Assembly (NCBI GenBank): GCA_965220485.1
Contig: OZ244832.1
Coordinates: 1,736,001 to 1,800,000, forward strand
Direction of reading: 5' to 3'
Source of the DNA: Aldehydirespirator sp965220485
GTDB lineage: Bacteria; Actinomycetota; Acidimicrobiia; Acidimicrobiales; Aldehydirespiratoraceae
DNA length: 64,000 bases
Below, piece after piece: positions 32,659 to 42,617 of the stretch (positions are counted from its first letter, which is position 1; every line of letters begins with the position of its first letter). Both the position numbers and the translations under genes were made by a program. The notes beneath the pieces were generated by a model. That model was not told the origin of the DNA. It saw nothing but the letters and a program-made list of their open reading frames with translations, and did no database searches.

Positions 32659-35600
32659 CTATGGGATCGGGTAGGCGTAGACGATGTGATGGAAGAATTC
32701 CGAAACCCAGATCGTTGTGCCGTCGGAGGTGATGCCTTCGACCTCGCCGTTGCCCCAGACCAGTCCAACGTCGCTGGATGGAACGGGGGCCCCGTCGCTT
32801 AGCGCGTAGGCGCGGAGCCGCGATCGCCGCTCGTCGCTGATCCAGATCGTCGTGCCGTCGGACCAGAGGCCGCCATGCACCTTCCAATGGTCCCCAAGCA
32901 GGTTGAATTCCTTCGATTGGTCGCGGCTGCCGTCGGCCAGGTTGTAGGCGTACAGCTTCAGGTCCAGCCGGTCGACGGCCCAGATCGTCGTGCCGTCGGA
33001 CCAGAGGCCTGCCGTCGCGCCGTTGTCGCCGTGCAGCTTGAACTCTTTGGACTCGTCGCGGCTGCCGTCGGCCAGATTGTAGGCGAGGAGTCTGTCGGCC
33101 GCGGCCACCCAGATGGTCGTGCCGTCGGACCAGAGGCCCAGCGGATAGCAGTCGAGCTCGAACTCCTTGGACTCGTCGCGGCTGCCGTCGGCCAGATTGT
33201 AGGCGTACAGCTTCCATGCCTTCGTGTCGGCGACCCAGAGCGTCGTGCCGTCGGTCCACAGGCCCTTGGGGGCGACCCTGGTGCCCCTCCAGTTGTCGCG
33301 GCCGATGTCGTGCGTCAGGGTGATGTCGGCAGGGGCGGCGTTCTGTTGGCGCAGCTCGTAGGGGCGGAGACTGTCGTAGAATCCGTCAGCCACCCAGATG
33401 GTCGTGCCGTCGGACCAGGCGCCGCGCGGACTCGCGTTCCTCGCACGGTCGAGCCAGAAGTCGCCGCCGCCCGCCGAATCGCCCAGATTGCGGCCGTCGG
33501 CCAGGTTGTAGGCGTACAACTTGACGTCCGCCAGGTCGACGACCCAGATCGTCGTGCCGTCGGACCAGATGCCGCGCGGATTTGCGTTGTCGCTGTGCAG
33601 ATCGAATTCCCTGGATGCGTCGCGGCTGCCGTCGATGTAGGCGTATAGCTTCTGGTCCTTCTTGTCGGCGACCCACATCGTCGTGCCGTCGGACCAGAGG
33701 CCGGTGGGGTGGCCGTTGTCGCTGTGCAGATCGAATTCCCTGGACACGTCGCGGCTGCCGGAGGCCATGTTGTAGGCGAAGAGCCGGTCCCAAAACTTGT
33801 CGGCGACCCACATCGTCGTGCCGTCGGACCAAACCCCCGACGGGCGGGCGTTGGCGTAGTAGAGGTTGATCTCTTTGGATGCATCGCGGCTGCCGTCGGC
33901 CAGGTTGTAGGCGAAGATTCTGCGTGCGTCCCACACGACGCAGCACGCATTGGTATTCTCGCCGATGACCCACATCGTTGTGCCGTCGGACCAGATACTG
34001 TTGGGGTGATCGTTGGCATCGTCCACTATGATCGTCGCGGGCGGAGTTGGTGGTTCGGCGGCCTCCGCCGCGACGACTGAGAGCTCAGCGGTGTCGGCGG
34101 CCAGCCCAACCCCGGCCGGCGAGGACACCCCCGCGGTGACCACATAGTCGCCGACCGGGCAGCCCGTCGAGATCGCGCCCGTGTAGACCTCGGCGCTCTC
34201 GTCGACCTCTTTGATGTCCCGATCGACGCCGAGACCCTCACCTTCGCACTCGTCGGCGCCCATCACATCGACGCGGAAGACATAGTCGACAGTCGACGGG
34301 TCGGCGTCGACAGGCAGGTGGCTGAACGTGACGGTGACATCGAGCGCGGCGCCCTGCTCGACCGATTCAGCGGACAGCGCCAACGCGGCCGAAGGCGCCG
34401 GGGGGGCGACCACGGAAAAGCCCGCGACGGCCGCGCCCAGCCGCACGGCCGCCGCCGAGTAGATGACCGCCTCGACCGTGTAGTCCCCCACGGGACAGTC
34501 GGCCGAGACCGTGCCCGTGCGCACCTCGGGATCCTCGTCCACCTTGTGCATGCGCCGGTCGACGCCCAAGCCGTAGCCGCCCGCCCGGTCCTCGCACACA
34601 TCCGCGCCCAGCGCATCGGCGCGGAAGACATAGTCGACCGTGGCGGCGTCGGAGTCGTGCTCCAAGCCGGCGAAAGACATCGTGAGCGTGAACTCCGTGC
34701 CCTCCTGCACCGAGCCGGGCAGCGACAGGCCGACCGCAGCGGACGGCGGGGCAGCGGACGGCGGGGCAGCATCCGAGTCCCCTTCTGCCTGCACGGCAAC
34801 GGAGAACTGCTCCGCCGCCGTGTTGGGAAGGCCCGAGCCGTCGGTGGCCGCGCCCGCGGCCACGTCCACCGTCAGCAGGCCCTCATAGCCCGCATCAGGC
34901 ACAATCGAGACGCTGAACACCGTCGAGTCCTCCGAGGCCACCGAGCCGGGCACCACCGAGCCGTTGCTGACCCGGACATCCTCCTCAGTGAAGCCCGACA
35001 CGGCGCGAGAGAAGCTGACAGTCACCAAGAACGCCGAACTCACCGGCCCGGCCGTGTCGCCGGCAACGCTCACCGTCAGCGGGGCCTGAGACACCACAGA
35101 GAACTGCTCGCGGACCGAAGCCAACACCTGCACCCCGTCCGCGGAGGCCAGAGTCGCCTCCAGGGTGTAGTCCCCCACGGGACAATCGGCCCCAACCGTG
35201 CCCGTGCGCACCTCGGGGTCCTCGTCCACCTTGTGCATGTAACGGTCGACGCCCAAGCCATAGCCGCCCGCCCGATCCTCACACACATCCGCGCCCAGCA
35301 CATCAGCGCGGAAGACGTAATCGACCGTGCCGGCGTCAGAGTCGAACTCCAAGCCGGCGAAGGACACCGTGACGCCGATCTCCGCGCCCGGCGCCGACCG
35401 AACAGAAGAAAGCACCAAAGCCACCGACGGCGCAGACAGGTCCGGACCCTCCGGGTCGGGATCAGGCGGAACAACCTCCGACCCGTCCTCATCGCTAGCC
35501 GTCGGAACAACCTCCGGCTCCGGCGGATCGGGATCAGGCGGAACAACCTCCGGCTCCGGCGGATCGGGATCAGGCGGAACAACCTCCGGCTCCGGCGGAT

Positions 35601-36183
35601 CGGGATCAGGCGGAACAACCTCCGGCTCCGGCGGATCGGGATCGGGCGGAACAACCTCCGGCTCCGGCGGATCGGGATCGGGCGGAACAACCTCCGGCTC
35701 CGGCGTTGGATCCGGCGGAACAACCTCCGGCTCCGGCGTTGGATCCGGCGTTTCCGGCCAGCCCTGATCGGTGTTCAAGAAGACAAAGTCCGACCAGTCC
35801 GACGTCCCGAACGCATTCCTGGCGCGCACGGTGAAGTAGTAGTAGTTCTCGTCGGGCAGGCCGCGCACCACGGCGCGGGCGCCGGAGCCGTCCATGTCCA
35901 CGCTGACGCCCCCGGCCGGCAAAGCCGTGTACTCGGCGGAGCCGGAGACCCACACGCCCACCTGATACGAGGCGGCCTCCGGCACGCTGTCCCACTCCAA
36001 CTCAACGACAAGGTAGTGGAGCAGCCTGCCACCCATGCCGCCGGGAACAGCAGGAGGCTGCTGGGACCCATCCTGCGCGGAGGCCGGCAAGCCGCCCCCG
36101 CCGCCGAACAACACGGCCAGCACCACAACGGCGGCAACCAACGACACAATATTGCCACGACTCCCTGAACCTGGTCGACACAT
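32659..36183 (-). CDS. secreted FN3 / Ig-like / SDGTT beta-propeller-like repeat protein A
   Basis: 1,174 residues from ATG 36183 (MCRPGSGSRGNIVSL), chosen because the signal peptide follows directly; no strong ribosome site is visible. Order: signal peptide (VVVLAVLFGGGGGLPASAQ); FN3-like domain (~50-130); Pro/Glu linker of repeated EPEVVPPDPDPP units (~135-220); three related domains with two conserved cysteines (ADVCEDRAGGYGLGVDR ... VGADCPVGDY) interleaved with an Ig-like domain (FSRAVSGFTEEDVRVSNGS); then ten ~45-residue repeats (LWSDGTTIWVADxxxxKLYA, then YNLADGSRDESKEF), probably a beta-propeller. Extracellular adhesion or binding is inferred. A near-identical paralogue lies directly upstream. 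Confidence 0.85.
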   Translation of the reverse strand: MCRPGSGSRGNIVSLVAAVVVLAVLFGGGGGLPASAQDGSQQPPAVPGGMGGRLLHYLVVELEWDSVPEAASYQVGVWVSGSAEYTALPAGGVSVDMDGSGARAVVRGLPDENYYYFTVRARNAFGTSDWSDFVFLNTDQGWPETPDPTPEPEVVPPDPTPEPEVVPPDPDPPEPEVVPPDPDPPEPEVVPPDPDPPEPEVVPPDPDPPEPEVVPPDPDPPEPEVVPTASDEDGSEVVPPDPDPEGPDLSAPSVALVLSSVRSAPGAEIGVTVSFAGLEFDSDAGTVDYVFRADVLGADVCEDRAGGYGLGVDRYMHKVDEDPEVRTGTVGADCPVGDYTLEATLASADGVQVLASVREQFSVVSQAPLTVSVAGDTAGPVSSAFLVTVSFSRAVSGFTEEDVRVSNGSVVPGSVASEDSTVFSVSIVPDAGYEGLLTVDVAAGAATDGSGLPNTAAEQFSVAVQAEGDSDAAPPSAAPPSAAVGLSLPGSVQEGTEFTLTMSFAGLEHDSDAATVDYVFRADALGADVCEDRAGGYGLGVDRRMHKVDEDPEVRTGTVSADCPVGDYTVEAVIYSAAAVRLGAAVAGFSVVAPPAPSAALALSAESVEQGAALDVTVTFSHLPVDADPSTVDYVFRVDVMGADECEGEGLGVDRDIKEVDESAEVYTGAISTGCPVGDYVVTAGVSSPAGVGLAADTAELSVVAAEAAEPPTPPATIIVDDANDHPNSIWSDGTTMWVIGENTNACCVVWDARRIFAYNLADGSRDASKEINLYYANARPSGVWSDGTTMWVADKFWDRLFAYNMASGSRDVSREFDLHSDNGHPTGLWSDGTTMWVADKKDQKLYAYIDGSRDASREFDLHSDNANPRGIWSDGTTIWVVDLADVKLYAYNLADGRNLGDSAGGGDFWLDRARNASPRGAWSDGTTIWVADGFYDSLRPYELRQQNAAPADITLTHDIGRDNWRGTRVAPKGLWTDGTTLWVADTKAWKLYAYNLADGSRDESKEFELDCYPLGLWSDGTTIWVAAADRLLAYNLADGSRDESKEFKLHGDNGATAGLWSDGTTIWAVDRLDLKLYAYNLADGSRDQSKEFNLLGDHWKVHGGLWSDGTTIWISDERRSRLRAYALSDGAPVPSSDVGLVWGNGEVEGITSDGTTIWVSEFFHHIVYAYPIP

Positions 36184-36367
36184 AGCGAGTCCATTCAATT
36201 GTGGACGGGCACCAGATCGTTGCGCATCTACGGGATCGAGTAGGCGTAGACGGTGCGATCGAAAAGTTCCGAAACCCAGATCGTTGTGCCGTCGGAGGTG
36301 ATGCCTTCGACCTCGTCGTTGCCCCAGACCAGTCCAAGGTCGCTGGATGGAACGGGAGCCCCGTCGC

Positions 36368-39300
36368 TTAGCGCGTAGGCGCGGAGCCGCGATCGCTGAT
36401 CGTTGTCGATCCAGATCGATCGCGGCTCGTCGCCGATCCAGTCGTCGTGCCGTCGGACCAGATGCCGCCATACACATTCTCATGGTCCCCATGCAGATTG
36501 AATTCCTTCGATTGGTCGCGGCTGCCGTCGGCCAGGTTGTAGGCGTATAGCTTCCGGTCCACCCGGTCGACGGCCCAGATCGTCGTGCCATCGGACCAGA
36601 TGCCTACCGTATGGCCGTTGTCGCCGTGGAGAGTGAACTCCTTGGACTCGTCGCGGCTGCCGTCGGCCAGATTGTAGGCGCAGAGTCTGTCGTAGATTCC
36701 GTCAGCCACCCAGATGGTCGTGCCGTCGGACCAGATGCCCAGCGGATAGCAGTCGAGAGTCGGATAGCGGTCGAGAGTGAACTCCTTGGACTCGTCGCGG
36801 CTGCCGTCGGCCAGATTGTAGGCGTATAGCTTCCGGTCCGACGTGTCGGCGACCCAGAGCGTTGTGCCGTCGGTCCACAGGCCCTTGGGGGCGACCCCGG
36901 TGCCCCTCCAGTTGTCGTAGCCGATGTTGTACGTCAGGGTGATGTCGGCAGGGGGGGCGGTCTGTTGACGCAGCTCGTAGGGGCGGAGACTGTCGTAGAA
37001 TCCGTCAGCCACCCAGATGGTCGTGCCGTCGGACCAGGCGCCGCGCGGACTCGCGTTCCTCGCACGGTCGAGCCAGAAGTCGCCGCCGTCGGCCGAATCG
37101 CCCAGATGGCGGCCGTCGGCCAGGTTGTAGGCGTACAACTTGACGTCCGCCACGTCGACGACCCAGATCGTCGTGCCATCGGACCAGGCACCTTGCGGAT
37201 TTGCGTTGCCGCTGTGCAGCTCGAATTCCTTGGATGCGTCGCGGCTGCCGCCGGCCAGGTTGTAGGCGTAAAGCTTCATGTCCGACGAGTCGGCGACCCA
37301 GATCGTTGTGCCGTCGGACCAGAGGCCGGTGGCGTAGCCGTTGTCGCTGTGCAGCTCGAATTCCCTGGACACGTCGCGGCTGCCGGAGGCCATGTTGTAG
37401 GCGTAGAGCCGGTCCCAAGACGAGTCGGCGACCCACATCGTCGTGCCGTCGGACCAAACCCCCGACGGGCGGAAGTTGGTGTAGTAGAGGTTGATCTCTT
37501 TGGATGCATCGCGGCTGCCGTCGACCAGGTTGTAGGCGAAGATTCTGCGTGCGTTCGGCTCGCCGCTCCCCGCATTGGCCTTCTTGCCGATGACCCACAT
37601 CGTTGTGCCGTCGGACCAGATCCTGTTGGGGTGATCGTTGGCGTCGTCCACCTCGATCGTCGTGGGCGGAGTTGCCGGAGTTGATGGTTCGGCGGCCTCC
37701 CCCGCGACGACTGAGAGCTCAGCGGTGTCGGCGGCCAGCCCAACCCCGGCCGGCGAGGACACGCCCGCGGTGACCACATAGTCGCCGACCGGGCAGCCCG
37801 TCGAGATCGCGCCCGTGTAGACCTCGGCGCTCTCGTCGACCTCTTTGATGTCCCGATCGACGCCGAGACCCTCACCCTCGCACTCGTCGGCGCCCATCAC
37901 ATCGACGCGGAAGACATAGTCGACAGTCGACGGGTCAGCGTCGACAGGCAGATGGCTGAACGTGACGGTGACATCGAGCGCGGCGCCCTGCTCGACCGAT
38001 TCAGCGGACAGCGCCAACGCGGCCGAAGGCGCCGGGGGGGCGACCACGGAAAAGCCCGCAACGGCTGCGCCCAGCCGCACGGCCGCCGCCGAGTAGATGA
38101 CCGCCTCGACCGTGTAGTCCCCCACGGGACAATCGGCCGAGACCGTGCCCGTGCGCACCTCGGGGTCCTCGTCCACCTTGTGCATGCGCCGATCGACGCC
38201 CAAGCCGTAGCCGCCCGCCCGATCCTCACACACATCCGCGCCCAGCACATCGGCGCGGAAGACGTAATCGACCGTGGCGGCGTCGGAGTCGAGCTCCAAG
38301 CCGGCGAAAGACATCGTGAACGTGAACTCCGTGCCCTCCTCCACCGAGCCGGGCAGCGACAGGCCGACCGGGACAGCGGACGGCGGGACAGCATCCGAGT
38401 CCTCTTCCCGGGACTCCTCGCCCTTGTCCCCATCGGTTGCCTGCACGGCAACGGAGAACTGCTCCGCCGCCGTGTTGGGAAGGCCCGAGCCGTCGGTGGC
38501 CGCGCCCGCGGCCACGTCCACCGTCAGCAGGCCCTCATAGCCCGCATCAGGCACAATCGAGACGCTGAACACCGTCGAGTCCTCCGAGGCCACCGAGCCG
38601 GGCACCACCGAGCCGTTGCTGACCCGGACATCCTCCTCAGTGAAGCCCGACACGGCGCGAGAGAAGCTGACAGTCACCAAGAACGCCGAACTCACCGGCC
38701 CGGCCGTGTCGCTGGCAACGCTCACCGTCAGCGGGGCCTGGGACACCACAAAGAACTGCTCGCGGACCGACGCCAATATCTGCACGCCGTCCGCGGAGGC
38801 CAAGGTCGCCTCCAGGGTGTAGTCCCCCACGGGACAATCGGCCCCAACCGTGCCCGTGCGCACCTCGGGGTCCTCGTCCACCTTGTGCATGTAACGGTCG
38901 ACGCCCAAGCCATAGCCGCCCGCCCGATCCTCACACACATCCGCGCCCAGCACATCAGCGCGGAAGACGTAATCGACCGTGCCGGCGTCGGAGTCGAGCT
39001 CCAAGCCGGCAAAAGACATCGTGACGCCGATCTCCGCGCCCGGCGCCGACCGAACAGAAGAAAGCACCAAGGCCACCGACGGCGCAGACAGGTCGGGATC
39101 GGGCGGAACAACCTCCGGCTCCGGCGGATCGGGATCGGGCGGAACAACCTCCGGCGCAGGCGGATCGGGATCAGGCGGAACAACCTCCGGCTCCGGCTCA
39201 TCCACAACCTCCGGCTCCGGCTCATCCACAACCGGCGGAACAACCTCCGGCTCCGGCGGATCGGGATCAGGCGGAACAACCTCCGGCTCCGGCGTTGGCT

Positions 39301-39757
39301 CCGGCGCGGGTGTTGGATCCGGCGTCTCCGGCCAGCCCTGATCGGTGTTCAAGAAGACAAAGTCCGACCAGTCCGACGTCCCAAACGCATTCCTGGCGCG
39401 CACGGTGAAGTAGTAGTAGTTCTCGTCGGGCAGGCCGCGCACCACGGCGCGGGCGCCGGAGCCGTCCATGTCCACGCTGACGCCCCCGGCCGGCAAAGCC
39501 GTGTACTCGGCGGAGCCGGAGACCCACACGCCCACCTGATACGAGGCGGCCTCCGGCACGCTGTCCCACTCCAACTCAACAACAAGGTAGTGGAGCAGCC
39601 TGCCACCCATGCCGCCGGGAACAGCAGGAGGCTGCTGGGACCCATCCTGCGCGGAGGCCGGCAAGCCGCCCCCGCCGCCGAACAACACGGCCAGAACCAC
39701 AACCGCGGCAACCAACGACACAATATTGCCACGACTCCCTGAACCTGGTCGACACAT
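36368..39757 (-). CDS. secreted FN3 / Ig-like / SDGTT repeat protein B (paralogue, C-terminus frameshifted)
   Basis: 1,129 residues from ATG 39757, the same start context as protein A. The domain order is identical and much of the DNA is nearly identical, but the Pro/Glu linker differs in unit number and sequence (EPEVVDEPEPEVV variants) and one acidic insert (DGDKGEESREED) is present. After the ninth SDGTT repeat the frame breaks at ~36440, where a short local duplication (two GATCCAGAT-like tracts) shifts it. The product ends in an unrelated DRSGSTTISDRGSAPTR tail. The lost last repeat remains readable out of frame at ~36229-36440. The last propeller blade is therefore probably missing, although the protein could still be exported. 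Confidence 0.8.
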   Translation of the reverse strand: MCRPGSGSRGNIVSLVAAVVVLAVLFGGGGGLPASAQDGSQQPPAVPGGMGGRLLHYLVVELEWDSVPEAASYQVGVWVSGSAEYTALPAGGVSVDMDGSGARAVVRGLPDENYYYFTVRARNAFGTSDWSDFVFLNTDQGWPETPDPTPAPEPTPEPEVVPPDPDPPEPEVVPPVVDEPEPEVVDEPEPEVVPPDPDPPAPEVVPPDPDPPEPEVVPPDPDLSAPSVALVLSSVRSAPGAEIGVTMSFAGLELDSDAGTVDYVFRADVLGADVCEDRAGGYGLGVDRYMHKVDEDPEVRTGTVGADCPVGDYTLEATLASADGVQILASVREQFFVVSQAPLTVSVASDTAGPVSSAFLVTVSFSRAVSGFTEEDVRVSNGSVVPGSVASEDSTVFSVSIVPDAGYEGLLTVDVAAGAATDGSGLPNTAAEQFSVAVQATDGDKGEESREEDSDAVPPSAVPVGLSLPGSVEEGTEFTFTMSFAGLELDSDAATVDYVFRADVLGADVCEDRAGGYGLGVDRRMHKVDEDPEVRTGTVSADCPVGDYTVEAVIYSAAAVRLGAAVAGFSVVAPPAPSAALALSAESVEQGAALDVTVTFSHLPVDADPSTVDYVFRVDVMGADECEGEGLGVDRDIKEVDESAEVYTGAISTGCPVGDYVVTAGVSSPAGVGLAADTAELSVVAGEAAEPSTPATPPTTIEVDDANDHPNRIWSDGTTMWVIGKKANAGSGEPNARRIFAYNLVDGSRDASKEINLYYTNFRPSGVWSDGTTMWVADSSWDRLYAYNMASGSRDVSREFELHSDNGYATGLWSDGTTIWVADSSDMKLYAYNLAGGSRDASKEFELHSGNANPQGAWSDGTTIWVVDVADVKLYAYNLADGRHLGDSADGGDFWLDRARNASPRGAWSDGTTIWVADGFYDSLRPYELRQQTAPPADITLTYNIGYDNWRGTGVAPKGLWTDGTTLWVADTSDRKLYAYNLADGSRDESKEFTLDRYPTLDCYPLGIWSDGTTIWVADGIYDRLCAYNLADGSRDESKEFTLHGDNGHTVGIWSDGTTIWAVDRVDRKLYAYNLADGSRDQSKEFNLHGDHENVYGGIWSDGTTTGSATSRDRSGSTTISDRGSAPTR

Positions 39758-39991
39758 AGCGAGTCCATTCAATAGCGCCAATAGCGATTCCGGGATCGAA
39801 TCGGCAGCTCTTGGACGGTAGCGTACAACATCAAGGCGCGGTGAACCGTGCGGGAGCATCGTGCAATGAACACCGGGCGCGGCGTTGTCCCTCCCATCAT
39901 CCGGCGGATCATCATGGCCGACGCCCTCGACACTCTCACTGCCAGCAACCCGGGCGGTGGTGGAAACCCTTCGCGGACATCTGTGTCGTCG
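39758..39991. other. upstream region of protein B
   Basis: 234 bp between the start of protein B and the partial dispersed element behind folC. The 17 bases just before the start match the upstream of protein A, and the two sequences diverge beyond that. It should hold the promoter; no convincing -35/-10 pair was found by eye. Confidence 0.35.
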
Positions 39992-40026
39992 CGCTTGTTC
40001 GCTGCACTCACAGGCTGCTCGGGCCT
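39992..40026 (-). repeat. partial dispersed element overlapping the folC 3' end
   Basis: Degenerate core (GCGCTTGTTCGCTGCACTCA followed by CAGGCTGCTCGGGCCTA). It supplies the last codons and the TGA of folC (GPSSL-stop), so the reading frame ends inside the repeat. Confidence 0.6.
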
Positions 40027-41309
40027 AGGGCCACCTTGGCCTCGCCGATCACGGTGAAGGAGCCGGTCACGGTCACGACATCGTCGGCGTCAGCGAGCTC
40101 GAGAGCATGGTCGAGGGCCGCGCCCACATCATCCGCCACCTCTGCGGCCGCGCCGACAGAGGCGGCTGCGGCGGCCACCTCTTCCGCCGGGATTCCCCGG
40201 GCGGTGGGAGCCGTGCAGCACAGCACCAACTCGGCCCGATCGGCTTCGAGCCCTCGAAGCACGCCCGCGACGTCGCGGCCCGACTGCATCCCCACCACCA
40301 GGAAGCAGCGCCCGGACGGTGCGAAGTCCTCTCTCAGAGTGGTCGAGGCGGCACGAGCGCCATCAGGGTTGTGAGCCCCGTCCAACACTACCAGCGGCTC
40401 GCGACCGACTATCTCGAAACGGCCCGGAACCCTGACACTGCCCAGAGCCTCGCCCACGATCTCGTCGGGCAACTGGGCCTCGAAGAAGGCCTCCGCGGTG
40501 GCCACTGCCAGTGAAACGTTGTCCAGCTGGTGCCGGCCGTGCAGCGACACGAGCACATCGGAATGGGTTCCATAGGGGGTCTGAAGGTCGGCCAGCCATC
40601 CTCCCACCGCCAAGCGCTCCCGGTCCGTTCCGAAGTCGACGCCGCGCTCGAGCATGGCAGCGTGGGGCTCGTCCCGGAACACGTCGCGGGTGTCAGGGTC
40701 GGTTTCGCCGCACACCACCGTCGATCCGGGCTTGATGATGCCCGCCTTCTCGCGGGCCACGGCAAGTCGCCATTCGCCGACGCCGTCGGTGTGGTCCAGC
40801 CCGACGTTGGTGATCGTGGCGACCTGCGCGTCCACGACGTTGGTGGCATCGAAGCGGCCCAGCATCCCTACCTCGACCACGGCCACGTCCACGGCCATGT
40901 CGGCGAAGTGCTGCAGAGCGGCCGCCGTAACCGTCTCGAACCAGGTGGCCCGCATCCTCAGGTGGTCCGTGAAGCGAGCCACGTCCCCTATCGCCGCGCC
41001 GAAGGCCTCGGGATCGATGGGCTGGGAGTCCAACGAGATCCGCTCCGTCGGCGCCACGAGGTGAGGGCTCGTGTAGGCACCCACCCGCAGACCCATCTCC
41101 TGAAGCAGTCGGGCCGTGACACGCACCGTGGATCCCTTGCCGTTGGTGCCCGTGACGTGGATCACCCGGTAGCACCGCTGCGGGTCGCCCATCGCAGCAG
41201 TGAGGCGCTGCACCGATTCGAGGCTCAGGCCGGCCACGCGGCCCGCCCGCGGCCTGGCCTCGTGGTTGATCAGGGTCTCAAGGTGGTCCAGGGCCGCGCC
41301 GTAGTCCAC
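40008..41309 (-). CDS. folC: folylpolyglutamate synthase / dihydrofolate synthase
   Basis: 433 residues. ATP-binding GTNGKGSTVRVTARLL, GAYTSPHLVAPTERI, the VVEVGMLGRFDATNV segment and the C-terminal VLDGAHNPDGA are characteristic Mur-ligase/FolC motifs. It adds glutamate to folates (and glutamate to dihydropteroate). It lies 18 bp behind clpX as the last gene of tig-clpP-clpX-folC. The final residues come from a dispersed repeat. Confidence 0.94.
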   Translation of the reverse strand: MDYGAALDHLETLINHEARPRAGRVAGLSLESVQRLTAAMGDPQRCYRVIHVTGTNGKGSTVRVTARLLQEMGLRVGAYTSPHLVAPTERISLDSQPIDPEAFGAAIGDVARFTDHLRMRATWFETVTAAALQHFADMAVDVAVVEVGMLGRFDATNVVDAQVATITNVGLDHTDGVGEWRLAVAREKAGIIKPGSTVVCGETDPDTRDVFRDEPHAAMLERGVDFGTDRERLAVGGWLADLQTPYGTHSDVLVSLHGRHQLDNVSLAVATAEAFFEAQLPDEIVGEALGSVRVPGRFEIVGREPLVVLDGAHNPDGARAASTTLREDFAPSGRCFLVVGMQSGRDVAGVLRGLEADRAELVLCCTAPTARGIPAEEVAAAAASVGAAAEVADDVGAALDHALELADADDVVTVTGSFTVIGEAKVALGPSSL

Positions 41310-41327
41310 GGACGGACTCGCCGGCGG

Positions 41328-42614
41328 TCAGCTGGCGCGCCGGGAGCGAGTGTCGCCCCCCTCGGCGCGCGGCACCAGCGTGGGGTTCACGTTTCGGCGT
41401 ACGTCCTCGCGATCGATCACCACGGTGGATATGTCCTCGCGGCCGGGAAGGTCGTACATGATGTCGAGCAGTACCTCCTCGAGCACGGCTCTCAGCCCCC
41501 GAGCCCCCGAAGCGCGCTTGATCGCCTCGTCGGCTATGGCCTCCAGTGCCTCCGCTTCGAAGTCCAGTTCGACGTTCTCGAACCGGAACATCTTCTGGTA
41601 CTGCTTGACCAGGGCATTGCGGGGCTCCACCAGGATGCGCATCAAAGCGTCGCGCTCGAGGCTGCCGACCGCCCCCATGACCGGCAGTCGTCCTATGAAC
41701 TCGGGGATCAGCCCGTACTTGGTGAGATCCTCCGGGAGCACATCGGAGAAGATGGCGCCCAGGTCCTTGTCCTCGGGCCGGCGGATGTCGGCACCGAATC
41801 CCACGCCCCGGCTGCCGGTGCGGCGCTCCACGATCTTCTCGATGCCGGCGAAGGCGCCCCCGCAGATGAACAGCACATTGGTCGTGTCGATCTGGATGAA
41901 CTCCTGGTGAGGGTGCTTACGGCCCCCCTGCGGGGGCACGGATGCGGACGTGCCCTCCAGGATCTTGAGCAGAGCCTGCTGGACGCCCTCCCCGGAAACG
42001 TCGCGAGTGATCGACGGGTTCTCGCTCTTGCGGGCGATCTTGTCGATCTCGTCTATGTAGATGATGCCCTTCTCGGCCTTCTTCACGTCGTAGTCGGCCG
42101 CCTGGATCAGCTTCAGGAGGATGTTCTCCACGTCTTCGCCCACGTAGCCGGCCTCGGTCAGGGCGGTGGCGTCGGCGATGGCGAAGGGCACGTTCAGCAT
42201 CCGGGCAAGCGTCTGGGCCATCAGCGTCTTGCCGCAGCCGGTGGGGCCGATGAGCAGGATGTTCGACTTCTGGAGCTCTATCTCGGGATCCTGGCTCTCG
42301 CCGAGCTGCACCCGCTTGTAGTGGTTGTAGACGGCGACCGACAGGATGCGTTTGGCGCTTTCCTGCCCGACGATGTAGTCGTCGAGGAAGGCATAGATCT
42401 CACGGGGGGCGGGAAGCTCCCCGACGGGATCGTCGGAGGGCCCGGCGAGCTCCTCGTCGATGATCTCGTTGCAGAGGTCGATGCACTCGTCGCAGATGTA
42501 GGTGCCGGGGCCGGCGATGAGCTTCTTGACTTGCTTCTGGGACTTGCCGCAGAACGAGCACTTGAGAAGCTCGCCCCCCTCACCCAGCTTGGCCACGCGG
42601 TCGTCTCCCCTCAA
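41328..42614 (-). CDS. clpX: ATP-dependent Clp protease ATP-binding subunit ClpX
   Basis: 428 residues. Four-cysteine zinc finger CSFCGK ... CDECIDLC, Walker A GPTGCGKTLMAQTLA, Walker B IIYIDEIDKIA, sensor 2 GARGLRAVLEE. It unfolds substrates for ClpP. It follows clpP by 3 bp. The pore-loop and ClpP-binding (GF-type) region is present: RRTGSRGVGFGAD. Confidence 0.97.
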   Translation of the reverse strand: MRGDDRVAKLGEGGELLKCSFCGKSQKQVKKLIAGPGTYICDECIDLCNEIIDEELAGPSDDPVGELPAPREIYAFLDDYIVGQESAKRILSVAVYNHYKRVQLGESQDPEIELQKSNILLIGPTGCGKTLMAQTLARMLNVPFAIADATALTEAGYVGEDVENILLKLIQAADYDVKKAEKGIIYIDEIDKIARKSENPSITRDVSGEGVQQALLKILEGTSASVPPQGGRKHPHQEFIQIDTTNVLFICGGAFAGIEKIVERRTGSRGVGFGADIRRPEDKDLGAIFSDVLPEDLTKYGLIPEFIGRLPVMGAVGSLERDALMRILVEPRNALVKQYQKMFRFENVELDFEAEALEAIADEAIKRASGARGLRAVLEEVLLDIMYDLPGREDISTVVIDREDVRRNVNPTLVPRAEGGDTRSRRAS

Positions 42615-42617
42615 ACG

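Noticed and set aside
34318..36168. Long plus-strand frame (and the similar one at 37952-39742) opposite the secreted repeat proteins
   Set aside because: Antisense of proteins A and B; the Arg/His-rich composition is a shadow of acidic, repeat-rich coding on the other strand.
36184..36591. Extension of protein A to an upstream start at 36591
   Set aside because: The extra residues are the out-of-frame 3' end of protein B; the signal peptide starts at 36183.
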